DNA from: Streptomyces xylophagus
Lineage (GTDB): Bacteria; Actinomycetota; Actinomycetes; Streptomycetales; Streptomycetaceae
Length of the DNA stretch: 64,000 nt
Assembly: GCF_000716435.1 (NCBI RefSeq)
Contig: NZ_JNWO01000003.1
Coordinates: 186,001-250,000 of the forward strand
Direction: 5' to 3'
Part shown: piece after piece, positions 26,120-35,398 of the stretch
Layout: each line of letters starts with the position of its first letter
Position numbering within the stretch: the first letter of the stretch is position 1
Translations under genes and position numbers: made by a program
Notes under the pieces: model-generated
Databases searched by the model: none
What the model saw: the letters and a program-made list of their open reading frames with translations, nothing else
What the model was told of the DNA's origin: nothing

Positions 26120-26938
26120 CTACTTGCCGCCGGCTCCCATCAGACCCGCGACGAGGGCGCGGCGGGCGAAGAGGTAGACGACGAGGATGGGGACCGCGGA
26201 CATCAGCACCGCGGCCAGCAGGGCCGGCACGTTCGATCCGTACTCGGAGACGAAGTTGTACAAGCCCAGCGTCACCACCTTGTTGTCGTTCGACTGGGTC
26301 ATGATCAGCGGGAACAGGAAGCCGTTCCACGCCTGGAGGGCCGTGAAGACGCACGTGGTCGCGATGGCCGACCTCGACATCGGAACGACCAGCGTCAGCA
26401 GGGTCCGAGCCGGGCTCGCGCCGTCCAGTGCCATGGCCTCGTACAGCTCGTTGGAGATGTCCCGCATACCGCCGCTGAGGACCAGCACGCTCACCGGCAG
26501 CGCGAACGCGGCGGTGGGCAGGATGATGCCCCACAAGGTGTCGTAGAAGCCGAGATTGTTGATGATCAGGAACAGCGGGATGATCACCGCCTGGGAGGGG
26601 ATCGCCAGGCCCAGCAGGAACAGGCGGAACACGCCCTTGGTCAGCCAGCCCCGCCCGCGCACCACGGCGTAGCTGATCGGGACCGCGAGCGCCAGCACGA
26701 TGGCGACCGTGGCCACCGCGACGACGACGGTGTTCCAGATGTACTGCAGGAACCCGCTGTCCAGGACCGTGCGGAAGTTGTCCAGGGTCACGGTGTCGGG
26801 GATCGAGACCGGGCCCTTGTCGGTGTACGTCGTCTGCGGTTGTACCGCCGTGTTCACCAGCGCGTACAGCGGGACGCCGATGATCAGCAGCCAGACCAGA
26901 GCGGCGGCGCCGGCGAGGTAGTTCGGGCGCGTCCTCAC
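26120..26938 (-). CDS. Carbohydrate ABC transporter permease (MalG type)
   Basis: A 272-residue inner-membrane permease with six predicted helices. The EAA loop reads ELYEAMALDGASPARTLLTLVVPMSRSAI, the contact site for the ATPase. An N-terminal helix is followed by a periplasmic loop (TTYTDKGPVSIPDTVTLDNF) as in MalG-like subunits. The GTG start at 26938 overlaps the TGA of the partner permease by four bases. With the second permease and the lipoprotein it forms a sugar importer. No ATPase gene is present; Streptomyces importers of this class usually share the multi-sugar ATPase MsiK (family knowledge). Confidence 0.9.
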   Translation of the reverse strand: MRTRPNYLAGAAALVWLLIIGVPLYALVNTAVQPQTTYTDKGPVSIPDTVTLDNFRTVLDSGFLQYIWNTVVVAVATVAIVLALAVPISYAVVRGRGWLTKGVFRLFLLGLAIPSQAVIIPLFLIINNLGFYDTLWGIILPTAAFALPVSVLVLSGGMRDISNELYEAMALDGASPARTLLTLVVPMSRSAIATTCVFTALQAWNGFLFPLIMTQSNDNKVVTLGLYNFVSEYGSNVPALLAAVLMSAVPILVVYLFARRALVAGLMGAGGK

Positions 26939-27867
26939 AGCCCCTCCATCGTGCTCGTCATCTTGTCGTACCCACTGAGCTTCGTGAGGAGGACGGAGGC
27001 GGCGGTGGCGAGCAGCAGCAGGAAGCTGGCGATGGCGCTCGCGTAGCCGTAGTCGTACGTCCGGAAGGCCGTCTGGTACATGGAGAACGGCAGGATCGCC
27101 GTGTCGGTGCCGGGGCCGCCGTTGGTCAGCAGCAGGACGATGTCGAAGGCCGTGAGGCCGCCGACGACCATGAAGATGGTCGAGGTGATCATCGTGTTGC
27201 GCAGCTGCGGCAGCGTGATGTGGACGAACTGCCGGACCCGTCCCGCGCCGTCGATCGCCGCCGCCTGGTAGAGCGTGTGCGGGATGGCCCGGGCGGCACC
27301 CTGGTAGAGCAGGCTGTGGAAGGGGACGAACTGCCAGGTGGTCACGAGGACCAGGCAGGCGATCGCGCCCTGCTGGGTGCCCATCGGATCGGCGCCGAAC
27401 AGCCAGTCGAACTTGGACGGCAGGCCGAAGTTCGGGTCCAGGAGCTGGCGCCACATGACGGCCGTTGCCGCTGTGGACAGCAGCAGCGGCAGGAAGAACA
27501 GCGCTGACAGGACCGCCCGGTTGCGCTGGGGACCGGCCGCCCAGACGCCCAGCAGGATGCTGACCGGCGCCTGTACGACGATGTTCCCGATCAGCAGGGC
27601 CCCTGTGACCAGGGTGGACTGCCAGACCTGACTGTCGCCGAAGAACCGGGACCAGTTCTCCGTGCCGGTGAACTGCGGTGCGTTCAGGCCGTCCCAGTGC
27701 GTGAAGGAGAGGTACAGCACGCCCACCATCGGCACGACGGCGAAGACGAGGAAGAACAGCAGCCCGGGAAGCGCCCAGGCCACGCCGGGCCGCTCCAGGG
27801 TGGGCGGAGCGGCCCGGTCACGAACCCGTTGCTGGTGCACGGGACGCGAAGTCGTTGCGGAGACCAC
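26935..27867 (-). CDS. Carbohydrate ABC transporter permease (MalF type)
   Basis: A 310-residue inner-membrane permease. The first helix LPGLLFFLVFAVVPMVGVLYLSF is followed by the amphipathic THWDGLNAPQFTGTENW segment typical of MalF/UgpA-type sugar permeases. The EAA loop is TLYQAAAIDGAGRVRQFVHITLPQLRNTM, and GGPGTDTAILPFSMYQTAF is also conserved. The GTG start at 27867 follows AGGAAGG. It lies 14 bp downstream of the binding-protein gene and overlaps the next permease gene, so the three transporter genes form one operon. Confidence 0.92.
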   Translation of the reverse strand: MVSATTSRPVHQQRVRDRAAPPTLERPGVAWALPGLLFFLVFAVVPMVGVLYLSFTHWDGLNAPQFTGTENWSRFFGDSQVWQSTLVTGALLIGNIVVQAPVSILLGVWAAGPQRNRAVLSALFFLPLLLSTAATAVMWRQLLDPNFGLPSKFDWLFGADPMGTQQGAIACLVLVTTWQFVPFHSLLYQGAARAIPHTLYQAAAIDGAGRVRQFVHITLPQLRNTMITSTIFMVVGGLTAFDIVLLLTNGGPGTDTAILPFSMYQTAFRTYDYGYASAIASFLLLLATAASVLLTKLSGYDKMTSTMEGL

Positions 27868-27881
27868 GTGGACGCGCCTTC

Positions 27882-29165
27882 CTACTTCTTGATCGCCAGA
27901 ACCGCGCTGACGAACTGCTCCGGCGAGCTCTGCCCGTTGAACAGCTTCTGGATCTCGGTCAGCAGCGGCGTGCCGAGAGTGAGGCCGAGCGCCTGGTCCC
28001 AGGACTGGGTGAAGGAGGGTGCCTTCTGCACCAGGTCGTACTGGAACTTGGCGTACGCCGGGTCGGCCGCCTTGGTGAGGTACTGCGCGGCGTTGGAGGT
28101 GACCGGCACCTCACCCTTCTCGACCAGTCCCTGCACATAGCTGTCGCTGTAGGTGGTCTGCAGGAAGTCCGTCGCGGTCTGCTTGGCGGCGGACGTGGTC
28201 ACCGAAAGGTAGTTCGTGGGGTTGCCGACCACGTTGGCGGCATCGCCCTTGCCCCCCTCCACAGAGGGGAAGGGCACGTATCCCAGGCCGTTCTTCGCGA
28301 AGTCGGGAGCCTCGGCCAGCTGGGTCGCGTACTCCCACGAGCCCATCAGCACCATCGCCGCCTTGCCCTTGTTGAGCAGCGTGGAGGTGCCGCCGGCGCC
28401 GTAGTTGACCGATCCGAACTTCTTGCCGAACGCGCCGCTGTCCACCAACTCCTTGATCATCTGCGCGGTCTTGAGGATGGCGGGGTCCTTCCACTGCGAC
28501 CAGTCGCCACCCTGGATCTTGTCGAACAGCTCCGGCCCCGCGAGGCGGTCGACGAGGTACTCGATCCACATCAGCTCGGTCCACGAGGAGCTGGCGTTGC
28601 CGGCGAGCGCGAAGGGGGTGATGCCCTTGCCCTTGAAGACCTTGACCAGGTTCTGCAGCTCGGCGTAGGTCGTCGGCGGCTGAACGCCGGCGTCGGTGAA
28701 GAGCTTCTTGTTGTAGAAGAGGAACACCGGCTGGGTGCCTCGACAGGGGATGCCGACCAGCTTGCCGCCGACCTTACCCGCGGCCAGCGCGGAGGGCAGG
28801 AAGTGCGACTCCAGGGCTGTGTCCAGCGTGACCAGCTTGCCGGCCGTGACGTAGTCGTTCAGGCTGCCGCCGCCCCAGCTGAAGAACAGTCCGGGCATCT
28901 TGGCCGAGCCCATCGCGGTCCGGAGCTTGTCCTTGTACCCGTCCGTGGCGATCACGGTCATGCTGACCTTGCCCTTGCCGGCGGAGTTGAAGGTGTCCAC
29001 CGCGGCCTTCTGGACCGAGTTGGTCGGGTCCTGCAGCGTCCAGAAGTCGACGTTGCCCGTGGGCGAGGACGTGGAGCTGCCGGACGAACCGCAGCCGGCC
29101 ACGGTGACGCTCAGCGTGGTCGCCGCCGTAGCGGTGAGGAACCATCTCCGGGACACACTGTTCAT
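27882..29165 (-). CDS. Sugar ABC transporter substrate-binding lipoprotein
   Basis: A 427-residue extracellular solute-binding protein of family 1. The N-terminus MNSVSRRWFLTATAATTLSV followed by TVAGCGSSGSS has a lipobox (VAGC) and a twin-arginine-like RRWF, so Tat export and lipid anchoring are likely. Binding-fold segments such as FWTLQDPTNSVQKAAVDTFN, YAELQNLVKVFKGKGITPFAL and WEYATQLAEAPDF agree with the oligosaccharide-binding group. The ATG at 29165 has GAAAGG upstream. The ligand is unknown. The GH3 and GH95 enzymes suggest a plant or microbial oligosaccharide containing beta-linked glucose or xylose and alpha-linked fucose or galactose (inference). Confidence 0.92.
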   Translation of the reverse strand: MNSVSRRWFLTATAATTLSVTVAGCGSSGSSTSSPTGNVDFWTLQDPTNSVQKAAVDTFNSAGKGKVSMTVIATDGYKDKLRTAMGSAKMPGLFFSWGGGSLNDYVTAGKLVTLDTALESHFLPSALAAGKVGGKLVGIPCRGTQPVFLFYNKKLFTDAGVQPPTTYAELQNLVKVFKGKGITPFALAGNASSSWTELMWIEYLVDRLAGPELFDKIQGGDWSQWKDPAILKTAQMIKELVDSGAFGKKFGSVNYGAGGTSTLLNKGKAAMVLMGSWEYATQLAEAPDFAKNGLGYVPFPSVEGGKGDAANVVGNPTNYLSVTTSAAKQTATDFLQTTYSDSYVQGLVEKGEVPVTSNAAQYLTKAADPAYAKFQYDLVQKAPSFTQSWDQALGLTLGTPLLTEIQKLFNGQSSPEQFVSAVLAIKK

Positions 29166-29390
29166 CGTTGAACACCTTTCGAGTCGGCAGAAGTCGGCAG
29201 GATCCCCTTCGCGGGTGCACCGCACCCGGCAGGCCGTCCCGGGCCTGCCGCGCTGAGGGATCTGGGTCGATGGCCATGACCGTCAGGCGCTGTTGCGCAA
29301 GTGTTGCGGTTCCGTTGCTCCTGCGGTTGAGCTGGCGTCGGTCACGTTAAGCGGCGGAATTCGGCCGCGGCAATATCGGAGCGAAATCAC

Positions 29391-29409
29391 TTCCGAAAGA
29401 CTTTCGCAG
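29391..29409. promoter_or_regulatory. LacI-type operator before transporter operon
   Basis: TTCCGAAAGACTTTCGCAG has the same core (CGAAAG-N-CTTTCG) as the palindrome before the GH95 gene at 30616-30640. It lies in the gap between the LacI stop and the binding-protein gene, ~226 bp before the latter's start codon. The odd central base is typical of LacI-family sites in Streptomyces. Confidence 0.7.
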
Positions 29410-29443
29410 TCCGAGGGCTTGCGGAACCGGCTCGGGTTCGTCC

Positions 29444-30478
29444 CTATTTCCCGGTTTCGGGCGGCGCCGTGGACACGCGCACGACCAGTTCCGTCGCGAG
29501 CTCCCTGCGCGTCGTCGCGGGAGGCCTGCCGTCGGCGAGATTCAGCAGGACACGCGTGGCCTCCTGGCCCAGTTCCCTGAACGGCTGCCTCACCGCGCTC
29601 AGCGGCGGCGAGGCCATGGCGGCCACGAGGGTGTCGTCGAACGACATCACCGACAGCCGGCGCGGTACGGCGATGCCCAGTTGCCGGGCGGCCTCCATTG
29701 CGCCGAGCGCCTGGACGTCACTGGCGGCGAAGAGAGCCGTCGGTCTCTCGTCCCGCTCCAGCACACTGCGGGCGGCTCGCAGCGCCTCGCCGTAGTCGAA
29801 GTCCGTCGAGCGCACGAGCGCGGCGTCGTAAGGGATCCCGGCCTCCGTCAGGGCGGCCCGGTAGCCGTGCAGGCGTGCGGACCCGGCCAGGGAGTGCGAC
29901 CGGCCGGCCAGCATGCCGATGCGGCGGTGCCCGAGGTCGATCAGGTGCTGGACAGCGGTCGTCGCGCCGTGCCAGTTCGCCACCCCGACACTGGGGATGT
30001 CCCCGGACGGCGCGTTCAGGGGATCGACGAGCACCACCGGAATCCGCTGCTCCAGGATCCGGCGCTCGTCCCGCTCGACGAGAGTGGAGATGACGATGAC
30101 GACCCCGAGGGCGTCCAGCTTCTGGCACTCCTCCAGCCATTGTGCGATCGAGCGCCGACTCGTCGTGCCGACGGTCGTGTGGACACCGATCTCGGCCGCC
30201 GACTCCACGATGCCGCGGACCACTTCCAGGGTGTACGGTCCCGCCAGGTCCCGGAACACCGCGAGGATCTGCCGTCGCCGACGGGCTTCGGTCTCCCACG
30301 TGCGGACAAAGCCCCGCTCGGTCAGCAGCGCCTCGATGCGGGCGCGTGTCACCTCGGACACGTCACGCCGCCTGTGGACGACCTTGGACACGGTCGCCGG
30401 CGAGACGCCGACTTCGTCGGCTATCGAGGCGAGAAGCCCGTACTGAGCGTTCCGGCGCGAACTGGTTGGGCCCGTCAC
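29444..30478 (-). CDS. LacI-family repressor
   Basis: A 344-residue regulator. The HTH and hinge-helix lie near the N-terminus (LLASIADEVGVSPATVSKVV, residues ~15-34), followed by a periplasmic-binding-protein-like effector domain with the core GHRRIGMLAGRSHSLAGSARLHGYRAAL and FAASDVQALGAMEAARQLGIAVP. The predicted ligand is a sugar released by the local hydrolases. The GTG start at 30478 lies 138 bp from a perfect palindrome (30616-30640) before the divergent GH95 gene. The second palindrome sits downstream, before the transporter genes. It shares long identical blocks with the LacI gene at 33047. Confidence 0.92.
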   Translation of the reverse strand: MTGPTSSRRNAQYGLLASIADEVGVSPATVSKVVHRRRDVSEVTRARIEALLTERGFVRTWETEARRRRQILAVFRDLAGPYTLEVVRGIVESAAEIGVHTTVGTTSRRSIAQWLEECQKLDALGVVIVISTLVERDERRILEQRIPVVLVDPLNAPSGDIPSVGVANWHGATTAVQHLIDLGHRRIGMLAGRSHSLAGSARLHGYRAALTEAGIPYDAALVRSTDFDYGEALRAARSVLERDERPTALFAASDVQALGAMEAARQLGIAVPRRLSVMSFDDTLVAAMASPPLSAVRQPFRELGQEATRVLLNLADGRPPATTRRELATELVVRVSTAPPETGK

Positions 30479-30615
30479 TGCGGTGTGGACCTCCCCTGCG
30501 CGTCCGTTGGCCTGTTCTGAGCGCGTGCTGAGTGAACGTACACGCCGGTTCGATCACGGCAGGCCGTTGCGGAGCGCCGAAAGCCCCGTACACCTGCGGA
30601 AACGCGAGTGCTCAA

Positions 30616-30640
30616 GGGTTGCGAAAGTCTTTCGCAACCC
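30616..30640. promoter_or_regulatory. 25-bp perfect palindromic operator (LacI type)
   Basis: GGGTTGCGAAAG, a central T, and CTTTCGCAACCC form a perfect 12-bp-arm palindrome between the divergent LacI and GH95 genes. A possible -10 (TTATAG, 30654-30659) lies just after it, so binding here would block the GH95 promoter, and possibly that of the LacI gene (inference). Confidence 0.82.
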
Positions 30641-30714
30641 GATCGCCCGCCTCTTATAGGCTCCCCCGCAGCCTGTTCGAGCCGCTCAGGCACGTAACGT
30701 CCGGGAGGCCGGGT

Positions 30715-32982
30715 ATGCCGGTGCACAGCATCCACGACACACAGCCTGCCGCCCGCTGGGAGGACGCTTTCCTCTCCGGCAACGGCGAGTACGGAATCAT
30801 GGTGTTCGGGCATCCCCACCGGGAGCGGATCGTTCACAACCACCACCGTTACGTGCTGCCCAACGAGTCCCTAGGGATGCGGCCGCCGGCGGTCGCCGAC
30901 CGTCTCGAACAGGTCCGCGACCTGGCCCTCGCCGGTGAACGGGAGCGGGCACAGCGCGAGTTCTCCGACGACAGGGGGATGGCCTGGACACAGTCCTTCC
31001 ATCCGGGACACATGCTTTATGTGGATACGACTGCCGGGGACGGCCCTGTCGAGCACTACCGCCGAGTCACCGACTTCGCCACCGGCGAGGTGCGGGTCAC
31101 CTGGTCCGACGGGGAACGGGAGTGGGTACGGCGTGCGTTCGTGTCGCGCGCCGACGCCGTCGCGGTCGTCGAGATCACCGGTCCGCAGCTCGACCTGGCC
31201 ATACGGCTGTCCGGCGAGCTGGCCGGCCGCCCCGCCGAGGTGACTTTCACGACATCCGCCGAGGTCACCGGGGACGGCGAGGCGTCACTCGCCGTCGTGG
31301 GCGAGTATCCGCCCGGTCCCGGCGCGGCGGGATTCACCGGCGTGACCCGGGCCGTCGTCACGGGCGGCCGGGTCGCGGCGGAAGGGGACACGGTCCGTGT
31401 CGACGGAGCGACACGCGTCGTTCTGCTGACCCGGATGGACCGGTCGGCGCCCCTCCCCCGCATCGACGCGCTCCGCACGGTCCTGGCTGAACTGCCCGCC
31501 GAATACGACGAGTTGCTCTCCCGGCATGTGCCCATCCACGGCGAGCTCTACGGCCGCGCCGAACTCGACCTGGGTGTGCCCGACAGCGACCGCGGCCTCC
31601 CCATCGGCGACCTGATCGCCCGTGCCGACACCAAGACGCTGGACGGCGCGCTGGTCGAGGCGCTTTTCCACTCCGGCCGCTACCTGCTGCTCAGCTCCAG
31701 CGGGGTACTGCCGCCCCGGCTGACCGGCCTGTGGCTGGGCGAATGGGGCGCCGCCTGGTCCGGCGACTACACCACCGACGCCAACATCAACCTCCAGATG
31801 GCCGGAGCGGTCCTCACCGGCATGCCCGAACTCATCGCGTCGTACGCCGCCTTGATCGACGGGCAGATCGACGACTGGCGCACCAACGCCCGCACGATCT
31901 ACGGCACCCGCGGGATCCTGGCCCCCAGCCGGACGGACGGCGAGCACGGGCTGCTCTTCCACCTGAACGACGACTGGCCCTGGACCATGTGGCTGGCGGG
32001 CGCGGACTGGCTGCTGTTCCCGCTGTACGAGTACTGGCAGACGACCGGTGACGACGACTTCCTCGCCGGCACCCTCGCCCCCTGGCTCGTCGAGGCCGCC
32101 CTCTTCTTCGAGGACTTCCTCACCCGCGAGGACGACGAAGGACACGTCGTCCTGGTCCCCTCCTACTCCCCCGAGGTCGGCCCTCGCAACGGGCAGGGCA
32201 TGTCCGGGGTGAACGCCACCATGGACCTGGCCGCGGCCCGGCACGCGCTCGCCACGGCCGCCGAGGTCTGCACCCGCCTCGGCATCGAGCAGACGGCGGT
32301 CGGCCGCTGGCGCGCGCTGGCGGAGCGGCTGCCGCCCTACCGCGTCGACGGGCAGGGGGCGCTCGCCGAGTGGGCGTGGCCGGGACTGGAGACCGCCGAC
32401 GCGCACCGGCACATCAGCCACCTCTACCCGGTGTGGCCGCTGCACGACATCACCCCGGACGACACCCCGGACCTGGCCGCCGCCGCCCGCGAAGCCCTGC
32501 TGCGACGGGGTGACGAGAACCTCTCCGCACACGGCAGCCTGCACCGCGCCCTGGTCGCCGCACGCCTGAAGGACAGCGAGACGGCGAAGGAGAACGTCCT
32601 CAAGATCGTCGGCCGGAACATGGTCTTCCGGTCACTGATGACCTCGCACAACCCCGATCTGGAGATCTACAACGCGGACGCCGCCCACTGTCTGCCGGCC
32701 GTGGTCGTGGAGATGCTGCTCGACTCCCGGCCCGGGATCGTGGAACTCCTGCCCGCCCGGCCCCCGGAGTGGCGGTCCGGCAGCCTGCGCGGCCTCGCCA
32801 CGCGCGCCGGGGTCTCCGTCGACGAACTGACGTGGGATGTGTCCGAGGGCCTCACGAAGGTGGTCCTCACCTCGCCCCTTGAGCGGGACATCGTCCTCGT
32901 GTGCCGTGACGGCTCGGACCAGCGACAGACCGTACACCTGCTGCCGCACGTCCCCACCACGGTGACCGTCCCGCTCGCCTGA
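30715..32982 (+). CDS. Glycoside hydrolase family 95 (alpha-L-fucosidase/galactosidase-like)
   Basis: A 755-residue enzyme of GH95 architecture. The N-terminal beta-sandwich starts AARWEDAFLSGNGEYGIMVF, the GH95 hallmark. The (alpha/alpha)6 barrel holds LPPRLTGLWLGEWGAAWSGD, then TTDANINLQMAG (a substrate-binding Asn segment) and HRHISHLYPVWPLHDI. C-terminal ELLPARPPEWRSGSLRGLAT is also family-typical. GH95 enzymes invert alpha-1,2-L-fucosides or alpha-L-galactosides. Specificity cannot be read here. No signal peptide is visible, so it is likely intracellular. The ATG at 30715 follows GGGAGG. The frame is open upstream to 30532 across the operator, which rules that stretch out as coding. Confidence 0.88.
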   Translation: MPVHSIHDTQPAARWEDAFLSGNGEYGIMVFGHPHRERIVHNHHRYVLPNESLGMRPPAVADRLEQVRDLALAGERERAQREFSDDRGMAWTQSFHPGHMLYVDTTAGDGPVEHYRRVTDFATGEVRVTWSDGEREWVRRAFVSRADAVAVVEITGPQLDLAIRLSGELAGRPAEVTFTTSAEVTGDGEASLAVVGEYPPGPGAAGFTGVTRAVVTGGRVAAEGDTVRVDGATRVVLLTRMDRSAPLPRIDALRTVLAELPAEYDELLSRHVPIHGELYGRAELDLGVPDSDRGLPIGDLIARADTKTLDGALVEALFHSGRYLLLSSSGVLPPRLTGLWLGEWGAAWSGDYTTDANINLQMAGAVLTGMPELIASYAALIDGQIDDWRTNARTIYGTRGILAPSRTDGEHGLLFHLNDDWPWTMWLAGADWLLFPLYEYWQTTGDDDFLAGTLAPWLVEAALFFEDFLTREDDEGHVVLVPSYSPEVGPRNGQGMSGVNATMDLAAARHALATAAEVCTRLGIEQTAVGRWRALAERLPPYRVDGQGALAEWAWPGLETADAHRHISHLYPVWPLHDITPDDTPDLAAAAREALLRRGDENLSAHGSLHRALVAARLKDSETAKENVLKIVGRNMVFRSLMTSHNPDLEIYNADAAHCLPAVVVEMLLDSRPGIVELLPARPPEWRSGSLRGLATRAGVSVDELTWDVSEGLTKVVLTSPLERDIVLVCRDGSDQRQTVHLLPHVPTTVTVPLA

Positions 32983-32990
32983 GGCTTCAG

Positions 32991-33017
32991 GGGCGGGCAG
33001 ACGCGGGACGCCCGCCC
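32991..33017. terminator. Hairpin between convergent genes
   Basis: GGGCGGGC and GCCCGCCC form an 8-bp GC stem just after the GH95 stop and before the end of the second LacI gene. It could end transcripts from both sides. Confidence 0.6.
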
Positions 33018-33046
33018 TCGGGGCAACGCGTGCGCCCTGGGGTCAC

Positions 33047-34087
33047 TCACTGGGTATCGACTCGCCTGCGCACCGACGTCGAGGTACGCAGCACGAGCTC
33101 CGTCGCCAACTCGATCCGGGTCGACGCGGGCGGTCGACCCTCGGCGAGTTGCACCAGCACCCTGGTGGCCTCGGCGCCCAGCTCCTCGAACGGCTGGCGC
33201 ACCGCGCTCAGCGGCGGACAGGCCATGGCCGCCACGAGGGTGTCGTCGAAGGACATGACCGCCAGGTCCCCGGGAACGCTGAACCCGTGCTGACGGGCCG
33301 CTTCCAGGACGCCGAGCGCCTGCGCGTCACTCGCCGCGAAGACGGCGGTGGGTGGATTCGCGGAGCGCAGGATCTGCAGGCTGGCGAGCAGCCCTTCTTC
33401 GAAGTCGAAGTCGGTCGAGCGCACGATCGCCGGGTCGTACGCGATCCCCGCCTCCTCCAGAGCGGCCCGATAGCCGTGCAGCCGGGCCGCCCCGGCCAGC
33501 GAGTGCGAACGGCCCGCGACCATGCCGATCCGGGTGTGCCCGAGGCCCAGCAGGTGCTGCACCGCTTCCCTGGCTCCGCTCCAGTTCGTCACACCAATGC
33601 TCGGAATGTCGTGGGTCGGTGCGCTCAGCGGGTCGATCAGCACCACGGGAAGCCGCCGCTCGACGATCCGGCGCTGGTCTTCCTCGGCCAGCATGGAGAT
33701 CACGATGATCAGACCCGCCGCGTCGAGTGCCACGCACTCCTCGAGCCACTGGGAGATCGAACGGTGACCCGTCGTCCCGGTCACCACGTCCAGGCCCAGT
33801 TCGTCCGCCGCGTCCACAATCCCCCGGACGACTTCCAGCGTGTACGGCCCCGACAGGTCACGGAACACCGCGATGATCTGACGCGACGCCGCGGGATCAG
33901 GTTCTCCCGGGCGGACATACCCGTGGCGTGACAGCAGGTCCTCGACCCGGGCGCGGGTCGCCGCTCCGACGTCGGCACGCCGGTGCACGACCTTCGACAC
34001 GGTGCTGAGCGACACTCCCGCCTCGCCGGCGATGCTGGTCAGCAAGCCGTACTGCGCATCCCCGCGCGCGCTGCCCCGAACTGTCAC
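33047..34087 (-). CDS. LacI-family regulator (paralogue of 29444-30478)
   Basis: A 346-residue repressor with LLTSIAGEAGVSLSTVSKVV as HTH and an effector domain carrying GHTRIGMVAGRSHSLAGAAR. It shares many runs with the LacI protein at 29444, including SLAG.ARLHGYRAAL, GPYTLEVVRGIV and DDTLVAAMA.PPLSAVRQPF, so the two arose by duplication. The GTG start at 34087 has GAGG at about -10. The genes beyond it are decayed, and no CGAAAG-type palindrome was found upstream, so its current target may be the shared glycan locus or lie elsewhere. Confidence 0.9.
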   Translation of the reverse strand: MTVRGSARGDAQYGLLTSIAGEAGVSLSTVSKVVHRRADVGAATRARVEDLLSRHGYVRPGEPDPAASRQIIAVFRDLSGPYTLEVVRGIVDAADELGLDVVTGTTGHRSISQWLEECVALDAAGLIIVISMLAEEDQRRIVERRLPVVLIDPLSAPTHDIPSIGVTNWSGAREAVQHLLGLGHTRIGMVAGRSHSLAGAARLHGYRAALEEAGIAYDPAIVRSTDFDFEEGLLASLQILRSANPPTAVFAASDAQALGVLEAARQHGFSVPGDLAVMSFDDTLVAAMACPPLSAVRQPFEELGAEATRVLVQLAEGRPPASTRIELATELVLRTSTSVRRRVDTQ

Positions 34088-34274
34088 TCGTACGCCTCGC
34101 CTTTGAGCTGCCACTCGAAACTCCGCCGCAAGCCAACAGGACGAAAGGCCCGGTGACAAGGCTGCTGCGTCGACGACGGCCAGCGCACCGCGTCGGTCTC
34201 ACCCCTCGTGAATCGTCGAGGGTACGCACCCCGCCGTAGCCGTCCCGGCCAGAGCAGGACGCCTTGCTCCCCGG

Positions 34275-34945
34275 TCAGCCGTTCACCGTCCGGAACAACC
34301 GGCCGGTCTCCTCGCCCGGATCCCTCGGGACGGTGTATCCCGTCTCGTTACGGATGTCGTCGAAGTGATCCCGGACGTCCTCCATCGACAGAGCCGAGTT
34401 GAAGTAGCCGTCCGTTCTGCCGACGAAGAACCGCGAGACGTGACCGGCGCCCACCGTGTACATCTCGCCGGAGACGGGACAGTCCTCGTGTGCCGGGTAG
34501 GCGACGGCCGGCGCGACGAGCGCCGGATCGAGCTTGGCGACGAAGGACTTCATGCGTTCCACGGTCATCGCCTGCCCGGCACGTCCAGGCTCTCGTTCGG
34601 GCTGTCGTTCGGGGGTCTTCCCCTGTTCCCCGGTTCGCGTCATGGACTGGGTGAGCATGCGGGTGAGCGCGATCGGGGCCACGGCGTCGACGTTGGTGCC
34701 GTATGCGGACCCCTCGGCGGCCAGGACGCGGGTGAGGCCGATCAGGCCCGTCTTGGCGGCGCCGTAGTTGCTCTTGTTCGCGGTGTCCAGGAGTCCGGCC
34801 GCCGAGCAGCTCCGCCGTCATGGCGTGGAACGGTGCGTCCCGCAAGATGCCCGCGTTGTCGACGACGATGTCCACGGTGCCGTAGGCGTCCAGGGCGGTA
34901 TGGACGACGGCATGCCCTCCCTCGGACGTCGCCAGGACCAAGGGG
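34275..34945 (-). pseudogene. Short-chain dehydrogenase remnant (HSD17B4-like), frameshifted
   Basis: The 3' part (34275 up to ~34770) reads as the C-terminal third of an SDR of the peroxisomal-multifunctional-enzyme type: NYGAAKTGLIGLTRVLAAEG, then MKSFVAKLDPALVAPAVAYP and CPVSGEMYTVGAGHVSRFFV. The 5' part is in another frame (GGHAVVHTALDAYGTVDIVV, DNAGILRDAPFHAMTAELL). About 50-60 residues including the catalytic Ser are missing between them. The N-terminal cofactor-binding third is absent: the sequence runs straight into an opposed MFS fragment near 34940. The gene is therefore dead. Confidence 0.8.
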
Positions 34946-35398
34946 CCGAGGTTCACCCTCATGCTCGGCTCCACGATCATCGGGCTCGGCTACCTCCTCA
35001 GCATGGTGATGATGTCCGAGGTCTGGCAGCTCATCGTCGCCTCCTGCATCGTCAGCGTCGGTACCCGCCTCGACTACGCCGCGCTGCCCACACTCATCAT
35101 GGGCGCGATTCCCCTGTCCGAGACCGCGGCCGCCACAAGCCTCAACACGCTGATGCGGGCCATCGGCAACACGGTCGCCAGTACCGTGCCAGGCATGGTC
35201 ATCGCCCACATGACCACCGGCTTCCACGGTGTCGAACTGCCCTCGGAGAGTGGGCTGCGGACGGTGCTGGCGATAGGTGTCGCCGCCGCGGCCGTGGCCT
35301 TCGCCGCCGCGGCCCTCATCCCCCGCCCGCGGTCGACGGACACCGCTCCGGGCTCCCGACCCGTCGTGGAGACGGTCGCGGGCAGGCCCGACCTCTGA
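34937..35398 (+). pseudogene. DHA2-type MFS transporter C-terminal fragment
   Basis: About 150 residues equal to the last four helices of a 14-TM drug:H+ antiporter: STIIGLGYLLSMVMMSEVW, then LPTLIMGAIPLSETAAATSL and NTLMRAIGNTVASTVPGMVI. No start, ribosome site or N-terminal helices exist. The frame continues backward (RTKGPRFTL) into the opposed SDR remnant, so the breakpoint is close to 34940. Non-functional by truncation. Confidence 0.8.
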
